Source of the DNA: an uncultured Chloroflexota bacterium | Lineage (GTDB): Bacteria > Chloroflexota > Dehalococcoidia > UBA2979 | DNA length: 14,085 nucleotides | Assembly: GCA_902827055.1 (NCBI GenBank) | Contig: CADEHD010000025.1 | Location: forward strand, 1-14,085 | Direction of reading: 5' to 3' | Part shown: positions 6,656 through 13,926 of the stretch, piece after piece | Layout: the number at the start of each line of letters is the position of its first letter | Position numbering within the stretch: position 1 is the stretch's first letter | Notes under the pieces: model-generated | Seen by the model: only the letters and a program-made list of their open reading frames with translations | Told to the model about the DNA's origin: nothing | Databases searched by the model: none | Program-made: the position numbers and the translations under genes

Positions 6656-6689
6656 GGCGCGTGGACTCGGCGCCGCGGGCCTTGTCGGG

Positions 6690-9134
6690 CTACGCGCCGA
6701 GCGGGGCATCCGCGATGACCTCGGCGGCGCGCAACGCCTCGATCTCCGCGTCCGAGTAGCCACCGAGTTCGTGGAGGATCGAGGCGTTGTGCTCGCCGAA
6801 GCACGGCGCCGGTCGCACCGCCTCGAAGGGCCGGTTCGCGAGGCGCCACACCGGCCTCGAGGTCAGGTGGGTGCCTGCCTCGGGGTGTGTGTAGCTCGGG
6901 AAGAACGCGCGCGCCGCCAGGTGCTCGTCGCGGACGAGCATGAGCGGTGACAGGACCGGCATCGCACTGACGCGCTTCGCCTGGAGGCGGCGCGCCGCGT
7001 CCCACGCCTCGAGGCCGCGCGCCCACTCGCCAAGCACGGCGTCGATGTCGCCCGCCGCGGCGTGCCGTCCCGCGGCCGAGTCGTACTCGGGACGGTCGAG
7101 TCGTGGGTCCGCGACGACGGCACGCAGGGCCTGCCACGCCGCGTCGCTGTCCACCGCGATCGCGAGCCACGTGTCATGGAACTCACCGATCGGGTTGCCG
7201 AGGATGTCCGCCTGGATGCGTCCGGCATCGTCTCGAGCGCGATAGACGCCGTGTGGCGCCATGTCGCTGTCGCGGTTGCCGATGCGCACCGGGAGCGGAT
7301 GACCGAGGGCCTCCGCCAGCAGGAACTCGCCGATGAAGCCCACGATGTTGTCTCGCTGCGTGACCACGACGTGGCTGCCCTGCCCGGTGCGCTCTCGTTG
7401 CCAGAGCGCGAGCGCGGTGGCGCCCGCGGCTGCGATGCCGCCTGTCGGGTCGCCGTAGGAGATGCCGCTCTTGTGCGGAGGGCCTCCCTCGTAGCCCTGC
7501 AGCGCGACGAGGCCCCCCATCTGCTCGATCGTCGGGCCGAATCCCACTCGCTCGGCCTCGGGGCCTGTCTGTCCGAAGCCGGGCATCTGCACGAGGACCA
7601 CGCGCGGGTTGATTCGTTGCAGGTCGTCGAACCCCAGACCGAGGCGCTCGGCGACGCCGACGCTCCAGTTCTCGATCACCACGTCGGCGTGCGCCACGAG
7701 GCGACGGAACGCCTCAATGCCTGCAGGTTTCTGCAGGTCAAGCGCCATCCCTCGTTTGCTGCGGTTGTACTCGTTGAAGTACGGGGCCTTGTTGTACGAA
7801 CGGGGGTCGTCACCGCGACCGACGCCGCGTACCCCGTCCGGGAAGCGCGGTCCCTCGATGTGGATCACATCCGCGCCCATGTCCGCGAAGAACCGCGTCG
7901 CGTACGGTCCCGCCCAGATCTGCGTGAGGTCGAGGACGCGGATGCCATCGAGCAGCGGCCGGCTCGACGACGCGTCGGGTGCGACTCCCGACTGCGCTGA
8001 CGCACCGCTGCTGCCCGAGGTGCCGGCCATCGTGGACCGACGGCTCTCGAGATCGGCCAGCACCTCGGCCGTGTGCTCACCGAGCAGCGGCGCGCGTCTC
8101 GCGCTGCCCCGGTCGCCGTCGATGGCGAACGGGGCGACGGGCAGCGGATGTGCACCGAGCACCGGGTGTTCGACGGTTTGCCAGAAGCCGGACTGCACCA
8201 GCGACGGCCAGGCGAGGAGTCCCGCCGGGGTGGGGATCAACGAGAACGGGGCGCGGAACCGCCCGGACTCCTCGAAAATCTCCTCGCTGGTGCGCGCGGT
8301 GGTCCACTCGGTGATCAGCGCGCTCACGATGTCGTTCGCCGGCGAGTCGCCGGTGAGGTTCGCGTACGTGGGATCGCCCTCGAGTTCGGGATGACCGATC
8401 GCGCGAAACACGGAGCCGGTCTGGCGAGCCATCGCGGCCACGCCCACGTGGCCGTCAGCACTCGGGTAGATGCCCCAGACGGCGCGCATCTGGTTCCCGG
8501 TCCGCTCGGCATCCACGCCGCGCACCATCGCGTTCGGCCCGGCGCCCTCGAGACTCGCCGCCTGGGCCTCCTGCAGCGAGATATCGATGTGCTCTCCGGT
8601 CCCTGTGCGCCGGGCGGCGTAGAGCGCCGTCATCGAGGCGGCGAAGCCGTGCAGCCCGCCCTGGTAGTAGGCCTGGTGACCGGCGGTCTTCAGCGGCGGC
8701 GACTCGGGGTCGCCGCAGAGCATCATCTGGCCGCCCGCCGCGAACGCGGTCAGTGCTGTGGCGCGCCAGTCGGCCAGCGGCCCATCGAGGCCGAACGGCG
8801 TGATCGAGCAGACGACGAGCTATGGCCGGAGTCCAAGCGCCTCGGCGAGTTCCCGCCGGAAGCGCCCGTCGTCGATGACGAGGTCGGCGCTGAGGACGAG
8901 GTCGAGGCGCGCCGCGTCCTCCTCCAGGACGACGCTTCGCTTCCCGGCGCCGAGGTAGGCGAAGAGCAGCCCTGCATCGGGGCCGTCGCCGACGCGCGGC
9001 GAGCTCCAGCGGGTCGGGTCGCCCCCAGGGGGCTCGACCTTGATGACGTCCGCGCCGAGCAGTGCAAAGAGCCGGCCCGCGAAGCCGCCGGCGACGTCAC
9101 CGGCAAGCTCGATGACCCGCAACCCCTCGAGCAC
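6690..9134 (-). pseudogene. Double-domain CaiB/BaiF (class III) CoA-transferase with in-frame TAG at codon 105
   Basis: A GTG at 9134 follows AGGGGG and opens VLEGLRVIELAGDVAG. One frame runs to TAG 6690-6692 (814 codons), broken only by TAG at 8820-8822. Homology continues across the break (LRP-stop-LVVCSITPFGLDGP), so this is a single base change (GAG to TAG would do), not a frameshift. Two CaiB/BaiF domains are fused: the N half (1-390) and the C half (about 400-814, starting LLDGIRVLDLTQIWAGPYAT). In the C half the catalytic Asp region is intact (SYGDPTGGIAA); in the N half it reads TAGHQAYYQGGLHG, without the Asp, so that half is probably structural. ATG 8726 or 8723 would give a 678-aa product, but it lacks the N-terminal CoA-binding fold. 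Possible causes are a recent pseudogene, a strain polymorphism, a base error or readthrough. Confidence 0.72.
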
Positions 9135-9484
9135 GGTTCGCCCCCTCGCCTCCACATGCGTGGTGCGGGTGGATAGTAGTGTCCCCGCGTCCCGCCGCGT
9201 CGTTGACGTGATTCGCCCGTCCTGTGCGCTCTCGAGGCACACTACTGGTGTAATCGCGTACTCCCGAAGCTCGCGGGCGAGGGGTAACACGGATGCCTTC
9301 GGCCCAGAACGTGGTACGGTGACTGCACCGCCGGATGAGAGATCCTCTCCCTCGCGGTTCGGCTGCCGATCTTCCCGGCTGACATGCTGCTCAAACCTGA
9401 GCCCGGAAGAATGCACCTGAGGCCGCGCGCCACCACCACTCGCGCACCCTGCTTCCGGTTCGTCGGCCATTTCGAGTAGCACGA
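9135..9484. other. Divergent intergenic region between CaiB-type gene and DEAD-box helicase
   Basis: This 350-nt stretch has no supported gene. It holds an 8-bp inverted repeat AGTAGTGT (9175-9182) / ACACTACT (9239-9246) flanking TTGACG at 9203-9208, and TGTAAT at 9249-9254, which matches a -10 at five of six bases but lacks a well-placed -35. A small hairpin CGGTG-ACTG-CACCG lies at about 9317-9330. A long leader before the helicase gene is likely. Confidence 0.4.
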
Positions 9485-11005
9485 ATGCCAGCCGCGCAGC
9501 TGTCGCGCCCTGTCATTCGCATTCCCCGCGACAGCCAGGAATCGAGTGTGTTCCGCGTGTCCATTCTCGCCGCCTTTCGGCGGCGCTCATCGGAAGATGA
9601 GTCCACTTCATTCGAGTCCGATGCGACCGACGTCGCAGTATTCGACGCTCCGCTCGAGCCATCGACCGGCTCGTTCGAGGAGCTCGGGATCGCCTCAGAC
9701 CTCGCCGAGGTGCTTGCGCACCAGGGGGCAGTGAGCCCCTTCCCGGTGCAGGTCCTCACGATCCCGGACGCCATGGCCGGTCGCGATGTCTGCGGCCGCG
9801 CCCAGACCGGCTCCGGGAAGACGCTCGCCTTCGGGCTGCCGCTCATCGAGCGCACCACGCCCTCGAAGCGTCGCCGCCCGCACGCGCTGATCCTCGTGCC
9901 GACTCGTGAGCTGGCCACGCAGGTGGCGACCGCGCTCACGCCGCTGGCCGCCGCGCGCGGCCTCTGGCTCGCGCCTATCTACGGCGGCGTCTCCATGGTG
10001 CGGCAGATCCGCATGCTGACGCAGGGCGTCGACATCGTGATCGCCACGCCGGGTCGCCTCAACGACCTGATCGAGCGCGGTGAGATCTCGATGGCCGCGG
10101 TCAAGTTCGTCGTCATCGACGAGGCCGACCAGATGTCGGACATGGGGTTCCTGCCCCAGGTGCGCCGCATTCTCGACCTGACCGAGGGGCATCCCCAGAC
10201 ACTGCTGTTCTCGGCCACCCTCGATGGTGCGGTCGGCGAGCTCGTGCAGCGCTACCAGCACGACCCGGTCCACCACCAGGTGGAGTCGGACGCGCAGGAC
10301 GTCAGCACGATGGCGCAGCGCTTCGTGGTGATCGATCCCTCTGACATGGTCGACGCCACGGTCGACATCTGCGCCAGGGCAAAGCGCAGCCTCGTCTTCG
10401 TCGCGACCACCCACGGGGCAGACCGCCTGGTGCTGGCGCTCGAGCACGCGGGGCTCAAGGCATCCGCGATTCACGGGCGTCTCTCGCAGCCCAAGCGCGA
10501 ACGCACGCTCGCGCAGTTCCGGTCGGCTTCGGTGAACGTGCTCGTGGCGACGAACGTTGCGGCGCGCGGCATCCACGTCGATGACGTGGACGTCGTGGTC
10601 CACTACGACCCGCCGGAGGACGCCAAGGTCTACCTCCACCGTTCCGGCCGCACCGCGCGCGCCGGCGCCGGTGGCCTGGTAGTCACGCTCGTCCAGCCTC
10701 AGCACGCGCTCATGATGACGCGGCTGCAGCGGGAGATCGGGCTCGACCAGGAGCTCATCCAGATGCGTCCGGGCGATCCCCGGCTCGCGGACCTGGGTGG
10801 CTGGGAGCCTCCGACGGCCCGCTACGCGCCCGAGACGGGGCGTTACAACATGTCGCCGGTACGCGGTCGGGGCGGCCCCGGCGCGGGGCGCGGTCAGGGC
10901 GGCGGACGTCCGTCGCGGCCCGGCGCGCCGAGTGGGTTCGCAGGTCCGAGGACCAACCGCAACAAGCGAACCGGCCCGCCTCGCGGCGTGGTGCGCGGAC
11001 GCTAG
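9485..11005 (+). CDS. DEAD-box ATP-dependent RNA helicase with Gly/Arg-rich tail
   Basis: This 506-aa cytoplasmic helicase unwinds or remodels RNA using ATP. All core motifs are visible: Q motif region (SFEELGIASDLAEVL...FPVQ, about 60-85), Walker A AQTGSGKT (about 105-112), PTRELATQ, TPGRL, DEAD in VVIDEADQMSDMGF (about 212), SAT, LVFVATTHGADRL, ATNVAARGIHVDDVDVVVHYD (quoted in part: ARGIHVDD) and HRSGRTARAG. The last 55 residues are a disordered Gly/Arg/Pro tail (RGRGGPGAGRGQGGGRPSRP) typical of RNA-binding extensions. The start is uncertain: ATG 9485 has a poor ribosome site, while GTG 9548 follows AGGA at 7 nt and would remove 21 non-conserved residues. With the RRM gene downstream it suggests a cold-shock or RNA-turnover role (DeaD/CsdA/RhlE-like). 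Confidence 0.94.
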   Translation: MPAAQLSRPVIRIPRDSQESSVFRVSILAAFRRRSSEDESTSFESDATDVAVFDAPLEPSTGSFEELGIASDLAEVLAHQGAVSPFPVQVLTIPDAMAGRDVCGRAQTGSGKTLAFGLPLIERTTPSKRRRPHALILVPTRELATQVATALTPLAAARGLWLAPIYGGVSMVRQIRMLTQGVDIVIATPGRLNDLIERGEISMAAVKFVVIDEADQMSDMGFLPQVRRILDLTEGHPQTLLFSATLDGAVGELVQRYQHDPVHHQVESDAQDVSTMAQRFVVIDPSDMVDATVDICARAKRSLVFVATTHGADRLVLALEHAGLKASAIHGRLSQPKRERTLAQFRSASVNVLVATNVAARGIHVDDVDVVVHYDPPEDAKVYLHRSGRTARAGAGGLVVTLVQPQHALMMTRLQREIGLDQELIQMRPGDPRLADLGGWEPPTARYAPETGRYNMSPVRGRGGPGAGRGQGGGRPSRPGAPSGFAGPRTNRNKRTGPPRGVVRGR

Positions 11006-11012
11006 ACATGAC

Positions 11013-11043
11013 CGGTGGGAGGACGGCATCCGTCCTCCCACCG
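11013..11043. terminator. 14-bp perfect hairpin after helicase gene
   Basis: CGGTGGGAGGACGG (11013-11026) pairs perfectly with 11030-11043 around a CAT loop, starting 8 nt after the helicase stop. There is no U-tract. The position and stability argue for a terminator or 3'-end stabiliser. Confidence 0.7.
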
Positions 11044-11225
11044 TCAGACTCAGGTCGCCGTCTCGCCCTCCGCGCAGCAGATATCGAGTATGGTCAGCCA
11101 TTCGCGGTTGGCCGTGGTAACGTGAATACGCGAAGCGTTTCGCGCCTCTCAGATCTCCGCCTTGCGTTTCTCGCTGAGCGCCTCGTCGAGCCTGAGACAC
11201 CCAGACCACGGGTGGTGGTCGCAGT

Positions 11226-11246
11226 GTCGGTTCGACCGACGAGGAG
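11226..11246 (+). promoter_or_regulatory. Hairpin abutting the ribosome site of the RRM gene
   Basis: GTCGGT-TCG-ACCGAC (11226-11240) is a 6-bp hairpin directly followed by the Shine-Dalgarno GAGGAG (11241-11246) and ATG 11250. Upstream lies another small hairpin CGCGAA-GCGT-TTCGCG (11129-11144). The roughly 200-nt leader with structures beside the ribosome site would suit temperature- or protein-dependent translational control. Confidence 0.4.
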
Positions 11247-11249
11247 CTT

Positions 11250-11594
11250 ATGGCCCAGAAACTGTACGTTGGCAATCTTCCCTATAGCGCAACAGAGAAC
11301 GAGATCGAGCAGCTGTTCCGCCAGCACGGCGACGTTGCCTCGGTCTCCCTCCCCACCGACCGCGACACCGGTCGCGTCCGTGGCTTCGGCTTCGTCGAGA
11401 TGGCCAGCCCCGAGGGCGCATCGAAGGCGATCGCCGCGCTGAACGGCACCGACTTCAAGGGCCGCGCCCTCAACGTCAACGAGGCTCGTCCTCGTGACGA
11501 GGGTGGTTCCCGTGGCGGTGGTGGCGGCGGCTACGGCGGTGGCGGCGGTGGTGGGGGCGGTTACGGCGGTGGCTACGGTGGTGGACGCCGCTAG
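11250..11594 (+). CDS. RRM RNA-binding protein with glycine-rich tail
   Basis: This 114-aa protein binds single-stranded RNA through one RRM (about 3-80): RNP2 is LYVGNL, RNP1 is RGFGFVEM, and the last strand ends in ALNVNEARPR. The final 30 residues are almost only Gly with Tyr, Arg and Ser (GGGYGGG units encoded by GGC/GGT-Tyr repeats), a low-complexity tail like those of cyanobacterial and plant glycine-rich cold-inducible proteins. ATG 11250 follows GAGGAG. It shares its strand with the DEAD-box helicase upstream, but the hairpin at 11013 probably separates the transcripts. A role in cold adaptation or mRNA stability is an inference from these relatives. Confidence 0.95.
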   Translation: MAQKLYVGNLPYSATENEIEQLFRQHGDVASVSLPTDRDTGRVRGFGFVEMASPEGASKAIAALNGTDFKGRALNVNEARPRDEGGSRGGGGGGYGGGGGGGGGYGGGYGGGRR

Positions 11595-11637
11595 CACGCG
11601 ACAATCCGGCCGGCCGTCTCGGCTGGCCCTGCATTCA

Positions 11638-11681
11638 GCCGTCCCGGGGTTGTCCAGCATGCCTGGCAACCCCGGGACGGC
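11638..11681. terminator. Long hairpin after RRM gene
   Basis: A 15-bp outer stem (11638-11652 with 11667-11681, centred on CCCGGGGTTG) plus a 4-bp inner stem CCAG/CCTGG with one bulged T encloses a 5-nt loop. It begins 44 nt after the stop and has no U-tract, like the other gene-end hairpins in the window. Confidence 0.65.
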
Positions 11682-11722
11682 GTACCCTCGCGTGCGTCTT
11701 CTCGAATCCTTCGGAGTGTCGA

Positions 11723-11905
11723 ATGGACGGCGTACCTCGCGCACCCCACACCGGAGTGCGATGCCCTCGGTGCAATAGCCTCTTGATCGGCGCCGCTCGA
11801 TCCTGCGTGGTGCACGGCGACCAGCTCGATGTCGGTGGTCGCGCCCCTGCACTCGAGACAGTGGCGGACCAGCTGCGCCACGGTCGAGGCGGTACCGCCC
11901 GTTGA
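11723..11905 (+). CDS. Small zinc-ribbon protein
   Basis: This 60-aa protein has ATG 11723 preceded by GGAG at 6 nt. It carries a CX2C...CX2H zinc-ribbon-like pattern (Cys14, Cys17, Cys28, His31: VRCPRCNSLLIGAARSCVVHG), so it very probably binds one Zn2+. The rest is a short, mildly amphipathic tail (ALETVADQLRHG). Its TGA overlaps the TTG start of the next gene (TTGA), which argues that both are real and coupled. The function is unknown; such ribbons often act as small adaptors or nucleic-acid binders. Confidence 0.6.
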   Translation: MDGVPRAPHTGVRCPRCNSLLIGAARSCVVHGDQLDVGGRAPALETVADQLRHGRGGTAR

Positions 11906-12417
11906 GCGAGTCTGCGGGCCGCCTCGCGGCGGTTCGCACTCCCCTGTACCTCAGCCTCGCGGCCGCGCGCGCCCTCGAGTGCAATGGCTGCGGCGACTGC
12001 TGCGACTCCCGTCGGACCGATGGCTTCTGGACGTGGGGCGACTTGCCCGCCGACCAGTACCGCAGCCTCTGCGGCGGCGAGCCGCTGATCATCCCGCTCG
12101 AACGCGTCGATGGAGACTGGCGCGACCGCCCCTACGAAGCGGCTGACGCCTCGGCGCTGAGCGGGTCACGCTTCCGTTGCACCGCGTTCCTGCCCCAGCC
12201 CGATGGTGGAGGCCGCTGCGGACGCCACCAGCTCCCGCGCCCGGACAAGTGCGGCGAGTTCCCCGTGTGGGGCGCTGACATCGACACGAGGCTGGCGGCC
12301 GACGGCGAGGTGGAGGTCCAGGCGGGTTCCTTCCCACGCTGCACCTGGTTCGGCGCGGTCATCGTGCGGGACGACGATCCCCGCCTCGTGACACCGCCCG
12401 CCGAGGTGCAGTCGTGA
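11902..12417 (+). CDS. YkgJ-like cysteine-cluster protein
   Basis: This 171-aa protein carries the YkgJ/UPF0153-type metal-cluster signature: CX2CX2CC at Cys27, Cys30, Cys33 and Cys34 (ECNGCGDCC), followed by FRCTAFLPQ, then CGRHQLPRPDKCGEFPVWG, which matches the family's C-x-Y/H...RP..C..FP block. Family members are thought to bind zinc or an Fe-S cluster, and most have no assigned reaction. I chose TTG 11902 because it overlaps the upstream stop and no ATG/GTG lies before the conserved region. There is no signal peptide. The TGA stop is at 12415. Confidence 0.8.
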   Translation: MSESAGRLAAVRTPLYLSLAAARALECNGCGDCCDSRRTDGFWTWGDLPADQYRSLCGGEPLIIPLERVDGDWRDRPYEAADASALSGSRFRCTAFLPQPDGGGRCGRHQLPRPDKCGEFPVWGADIDTRLAADGEVEVQAGSFPRCTWFGAVIVRDDDPRLVTPPAEVQS

Positions 12418-12493
12418 CTTTGCCGCCCCCGCGCCTGCAATCGTGCCGATGCGCGCGCCGCAACCTGCGTGCCTGCGCTCTGGAGGAACTACG

Positions 12494-12721
12494 TTGACCA
12501 GTGACCGACTCGCGCTCCGGCGCGCCTATGAGACTGCGACATCGCGTTACCGCTCGATGTACGAGCGCTACTTCCCCGTCGAGGTGCTGGGCAGCCGCCC
12601 GGCGCTGCCGATGACCTCCGAGGTGCATCTGGAGCTCACCCGGCTGGCCGCGGAGCGCGACGCCGCACGCGCGGCCTACGAGCGGTCGACGGCAGAGCCG
12701 AACAAGGAAGCGTCCGCCTAG
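12494..12721 (+). CDS. Small helical hypothetical protein
   Basis: This is a 75-aa protein of no recognised family. TTG 12494 is the likely start because GGAGGA lies 6 nt upstream; a longer frame from ATG 12443 has no ribosome site. The sequence is rich in Ala, Arg and Glu (SDRLALRRAYETATSRY, LELTRLAAERDAARAAYE), with two predicted amphipathic helices separated by a Pro-containing loop (FPVEVLGSRPALPM), so a helical hairpin or short coiled coil is plausible. It lies 76 nt after the YkgJ-like gene on the same strand and may be co-transcribed with it. Confidence 0.6.
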   Translation: MTSDRLALRRAYETATSRYRSMYERYFPVEVLGSRPALPMTSEVHLELTRLAAERDAARAAYERSTAEPNKEASA

Positions 12722-12957
12722 CCCGCACTGGTTGGTCGCCCTCGCGCGTGCCTGCGCGCTTCTCGATGCCTCCGCACGGCCCGCGCCGTTCCGGGGGCGT
12801 CCTTGTCTCACCCGATCTCCGCACGGTCTCGAGGGTTCGCCGCGCGCGCCCTCGATGGCTGCCGCCCGCGGCCCGAGGCCGCTCGCCACGGCAGGCACGA
12901 CCGCCGCTCGGCCCGGCTGCTTGCAGATCCGTGGCGACTGGGCGGAGCGTAAGTTTA
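12722..12957. other. Non-coding G+C-rich stretch
   Basis: Nothing here supports a gene: the open frames lack ribosome sites and family-like composition. The only structure noted is a small hairpin, GCGCG-TGCCTG-CGCGC at about 12745-12760, just after the preceding gene, possibly its transcript end. Confidence 0.4.
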
Positions 12958-12988
12958 TTGTTGCGTGTGGGGATTCATCTGATAGAGT
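12958..12988 (+). promoter_or_regulatory. AT-rich promoter-like patch before the hairpin array
   Basis: Within very G+C-rich surroundings, about 12951-12996 is markedly A+T-rich. TTGCGT (12961-12966), 16 bp, TAGAGT (12983-12988) is the best reading; TTGTTG (12958-12963), 17 bp, GATAGA (12981-12986) is an alternative. Transcription would begin around 12995, right at the first hairpin of the array. Confidence 0.45.
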
Positions 12989-12997
12989 GCTGTATCA

Positions 12998-13378
12998 GTT
13001 GAACGGTTCCGCAGCGCGGAACTCTTCAACAGAGGGCTGGCACTCGGCCAACCCTCGCGGATTGGCCGCAACAAAGCGGCCCCGAAGCGGCTGCAACCGC
13101 TCCGGGGCCCGGTGCAAGGGGCACGTTTGGACCCGCCCTTGCGCGCGACAGTATAGTCGCGCGCAGACTCTTACGGCTCGCTGGCGAGCCTGACGAGTCG
13201 CTGCTTGCGGGTCGCGTTGCCTCCCACTCAGGTGGGGTGACGGACCCGTTCTTCGTGTCCGCCCCTCGCACCGGCCTCGAAAGGAGGCGCCGAGGGAGCA
13301 ACGGACGCGAGTCCACGGGCGACTCCCACCTTGCCCGTTTCGAGGCGGCTGTGAGCGGATGGCGACGTGCGACGTCGC
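12998..13378 (+). ncRNA. Candidate structured RNA: about ten tandem hairpins
   Basis: Consecutive inverted repeats fill this gene-free region. H1 is 12998-13030 (GTTGAA and GTTCCGC arms, loop AGC); H2 13032-13056 (10 bp, one mismatch); H3 13064-13081 (GGCCGC/GCGGCC); H4 13080-13107; H6 13141-13164 (perfect 9 bp, loop AGTATA); H7 13175-13190 (GGCTCG/CGAGCC); H8 13208-13248 (CGGGTC outer stem with CCCAC/GTGGG inside); H9 13257-13306 (three nested stems around GAAAG); H10 13309-13325 (GAGTC/GACTC); H11 13362-13378 (GCGACGT/ACGTCGC). A promoter-like patch lies directly upstream and a secreted-protein gene 100 nt downstream. It could be a stand-alone RNA, a long regulatory leader or both. I matched it to no riboswitch class. 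Coding potential is poor. Confidence 0.5.
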
Positions 13379-13477
13379 TCGGCTCTTCCTCCTCCAGCTC
13401 GCAAATCCACGATCACCAATCGACGATGAGCGCCCCGCAGCCACGGATGGCAGCGGTGGCACAGGAGGTTTTCCAGG

Positions 13478-13867
13478 ATGAAGCGACTTCTCGCAATCGG
13501 CGCCGTGTCGGTACTCGGTGCCCTCTCGATCGCATCCGCCGCAGCCCTGACCGTCAACGGCGGCGCGGTGCAGGCGGGCCAGGACAACACGCTCGCCTGT
13601 GACCCCAATGGCGTCGAGATCGCCTACACCTTGGGCGTTTTCGCCCCGGCCGCGCCGCCCAACTCGGGCTTCCCTGTCACTGGCGTGAGCGTCAGCGACA
13701 TCGACGCGAACTGCGTCGGGAAGACGATCGACGTCGTCCTGACCAACCTCGCCGGGGCGCAGATCGCGACTGGATCCATTGCAATCGGCGGGACCCCGCA
13801 GGCGGTTGTCACCGCGCCGGCGGTCGATGCGTTCCTCGTTGAGGACGTGCACATCGCCATCCACTAG
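13478..13867 (+). CDS. Small secreted protein, paralog 1 (QAGxDNxLxCDxNGV family)
   Basis: This 129-aa protein has ATG 13478 preceded by AGGAGG. A signal peptide occupies 1-22 (KR, then LLAIGAVSVLGALSIASA, likely cut after ASA or ASAA). The mature part opens LTVNGGAVQAGQDNTLACD and has two Cys (41 and 79), which could form a disulfide. It is Gly/Val/Thr/Ile-rich with alternating beta pattern (VTGVSVSDIDANCVGKTIDV, VVLTNLAGAQIATGSIAIGG), consistent with a single beta-sandwich domain. This resembles secreted surface proteins of Gram-positive-type bacteria with CDxDG...C.G patterns (camelysin/TasA-like), but the assignment is weak. There are no anchor motifs or extra membrane helices, so it is probably exported and may assemble or coat the surface. 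A near-copy follows. Confidence 0.82.
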   Translation: MKRLLAIGAVSVLGALSIASAAALTVNGGAVQAGQDNTLACDPNGVEIAYTLGVFAPAAPPNSGFPVTGVSVSDIDANCVGKTIDVVLTNLAGAQIATGSIAIGGTPQAVVTAPAVDAFLVEDVHIAIH

Positions 13868-13878
13868 TCACTAGCAGC

Positions 13879-13907
13879 GGGGGCCTGACCCTTTCGGTCT
13901 GGCCCCC
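13879..13907. terminator. Hairpin between the two secreted paralogs
   Basis: GGGGGCC-t-GACC (13879-13890) pairs with GGTC-t-GGCCCCC (13896-13907) around CTTTC, with one T-T mismatch. It starts 12 nt after the first paralog's stop. With no U-tract it may be a partial terminator making the first paralog more abundant than the second. Confidence 0.6.
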
Positions 13908-13926
13908 GGCGATCTGAGGGCGCCCA

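Noticed and set aside
8820..8822. Pyrrolysine at the TAG in the CaiB-type gene
   Set aside because: TAG terminates several normal genes in the window, the position is not catalytic, and pyrrolysine is largely confined to methylamine methyltransferases and certain anaerobes.
9695..11275. Long minus-strand frame opposite the DEAD-box helicase
   Set aside because: It is antisense to a gene with every helicase motif intact, has shadow-type composition and has no ribosome site.
11510..11592. GGC/GGT-rich tandem repeat as a separate repeat element
   Set aside because: It simply encodes the glycine-rich tail of the RRM protein.
13257..13330. Glycine or c-di-GMP riboswitch, suggested by GCCGAGGGAGCAAC and a GAAA-type loop
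   Set aside because: The remaining conserved blocks of either class are missing or in the wrong order, so no named class is claimed.
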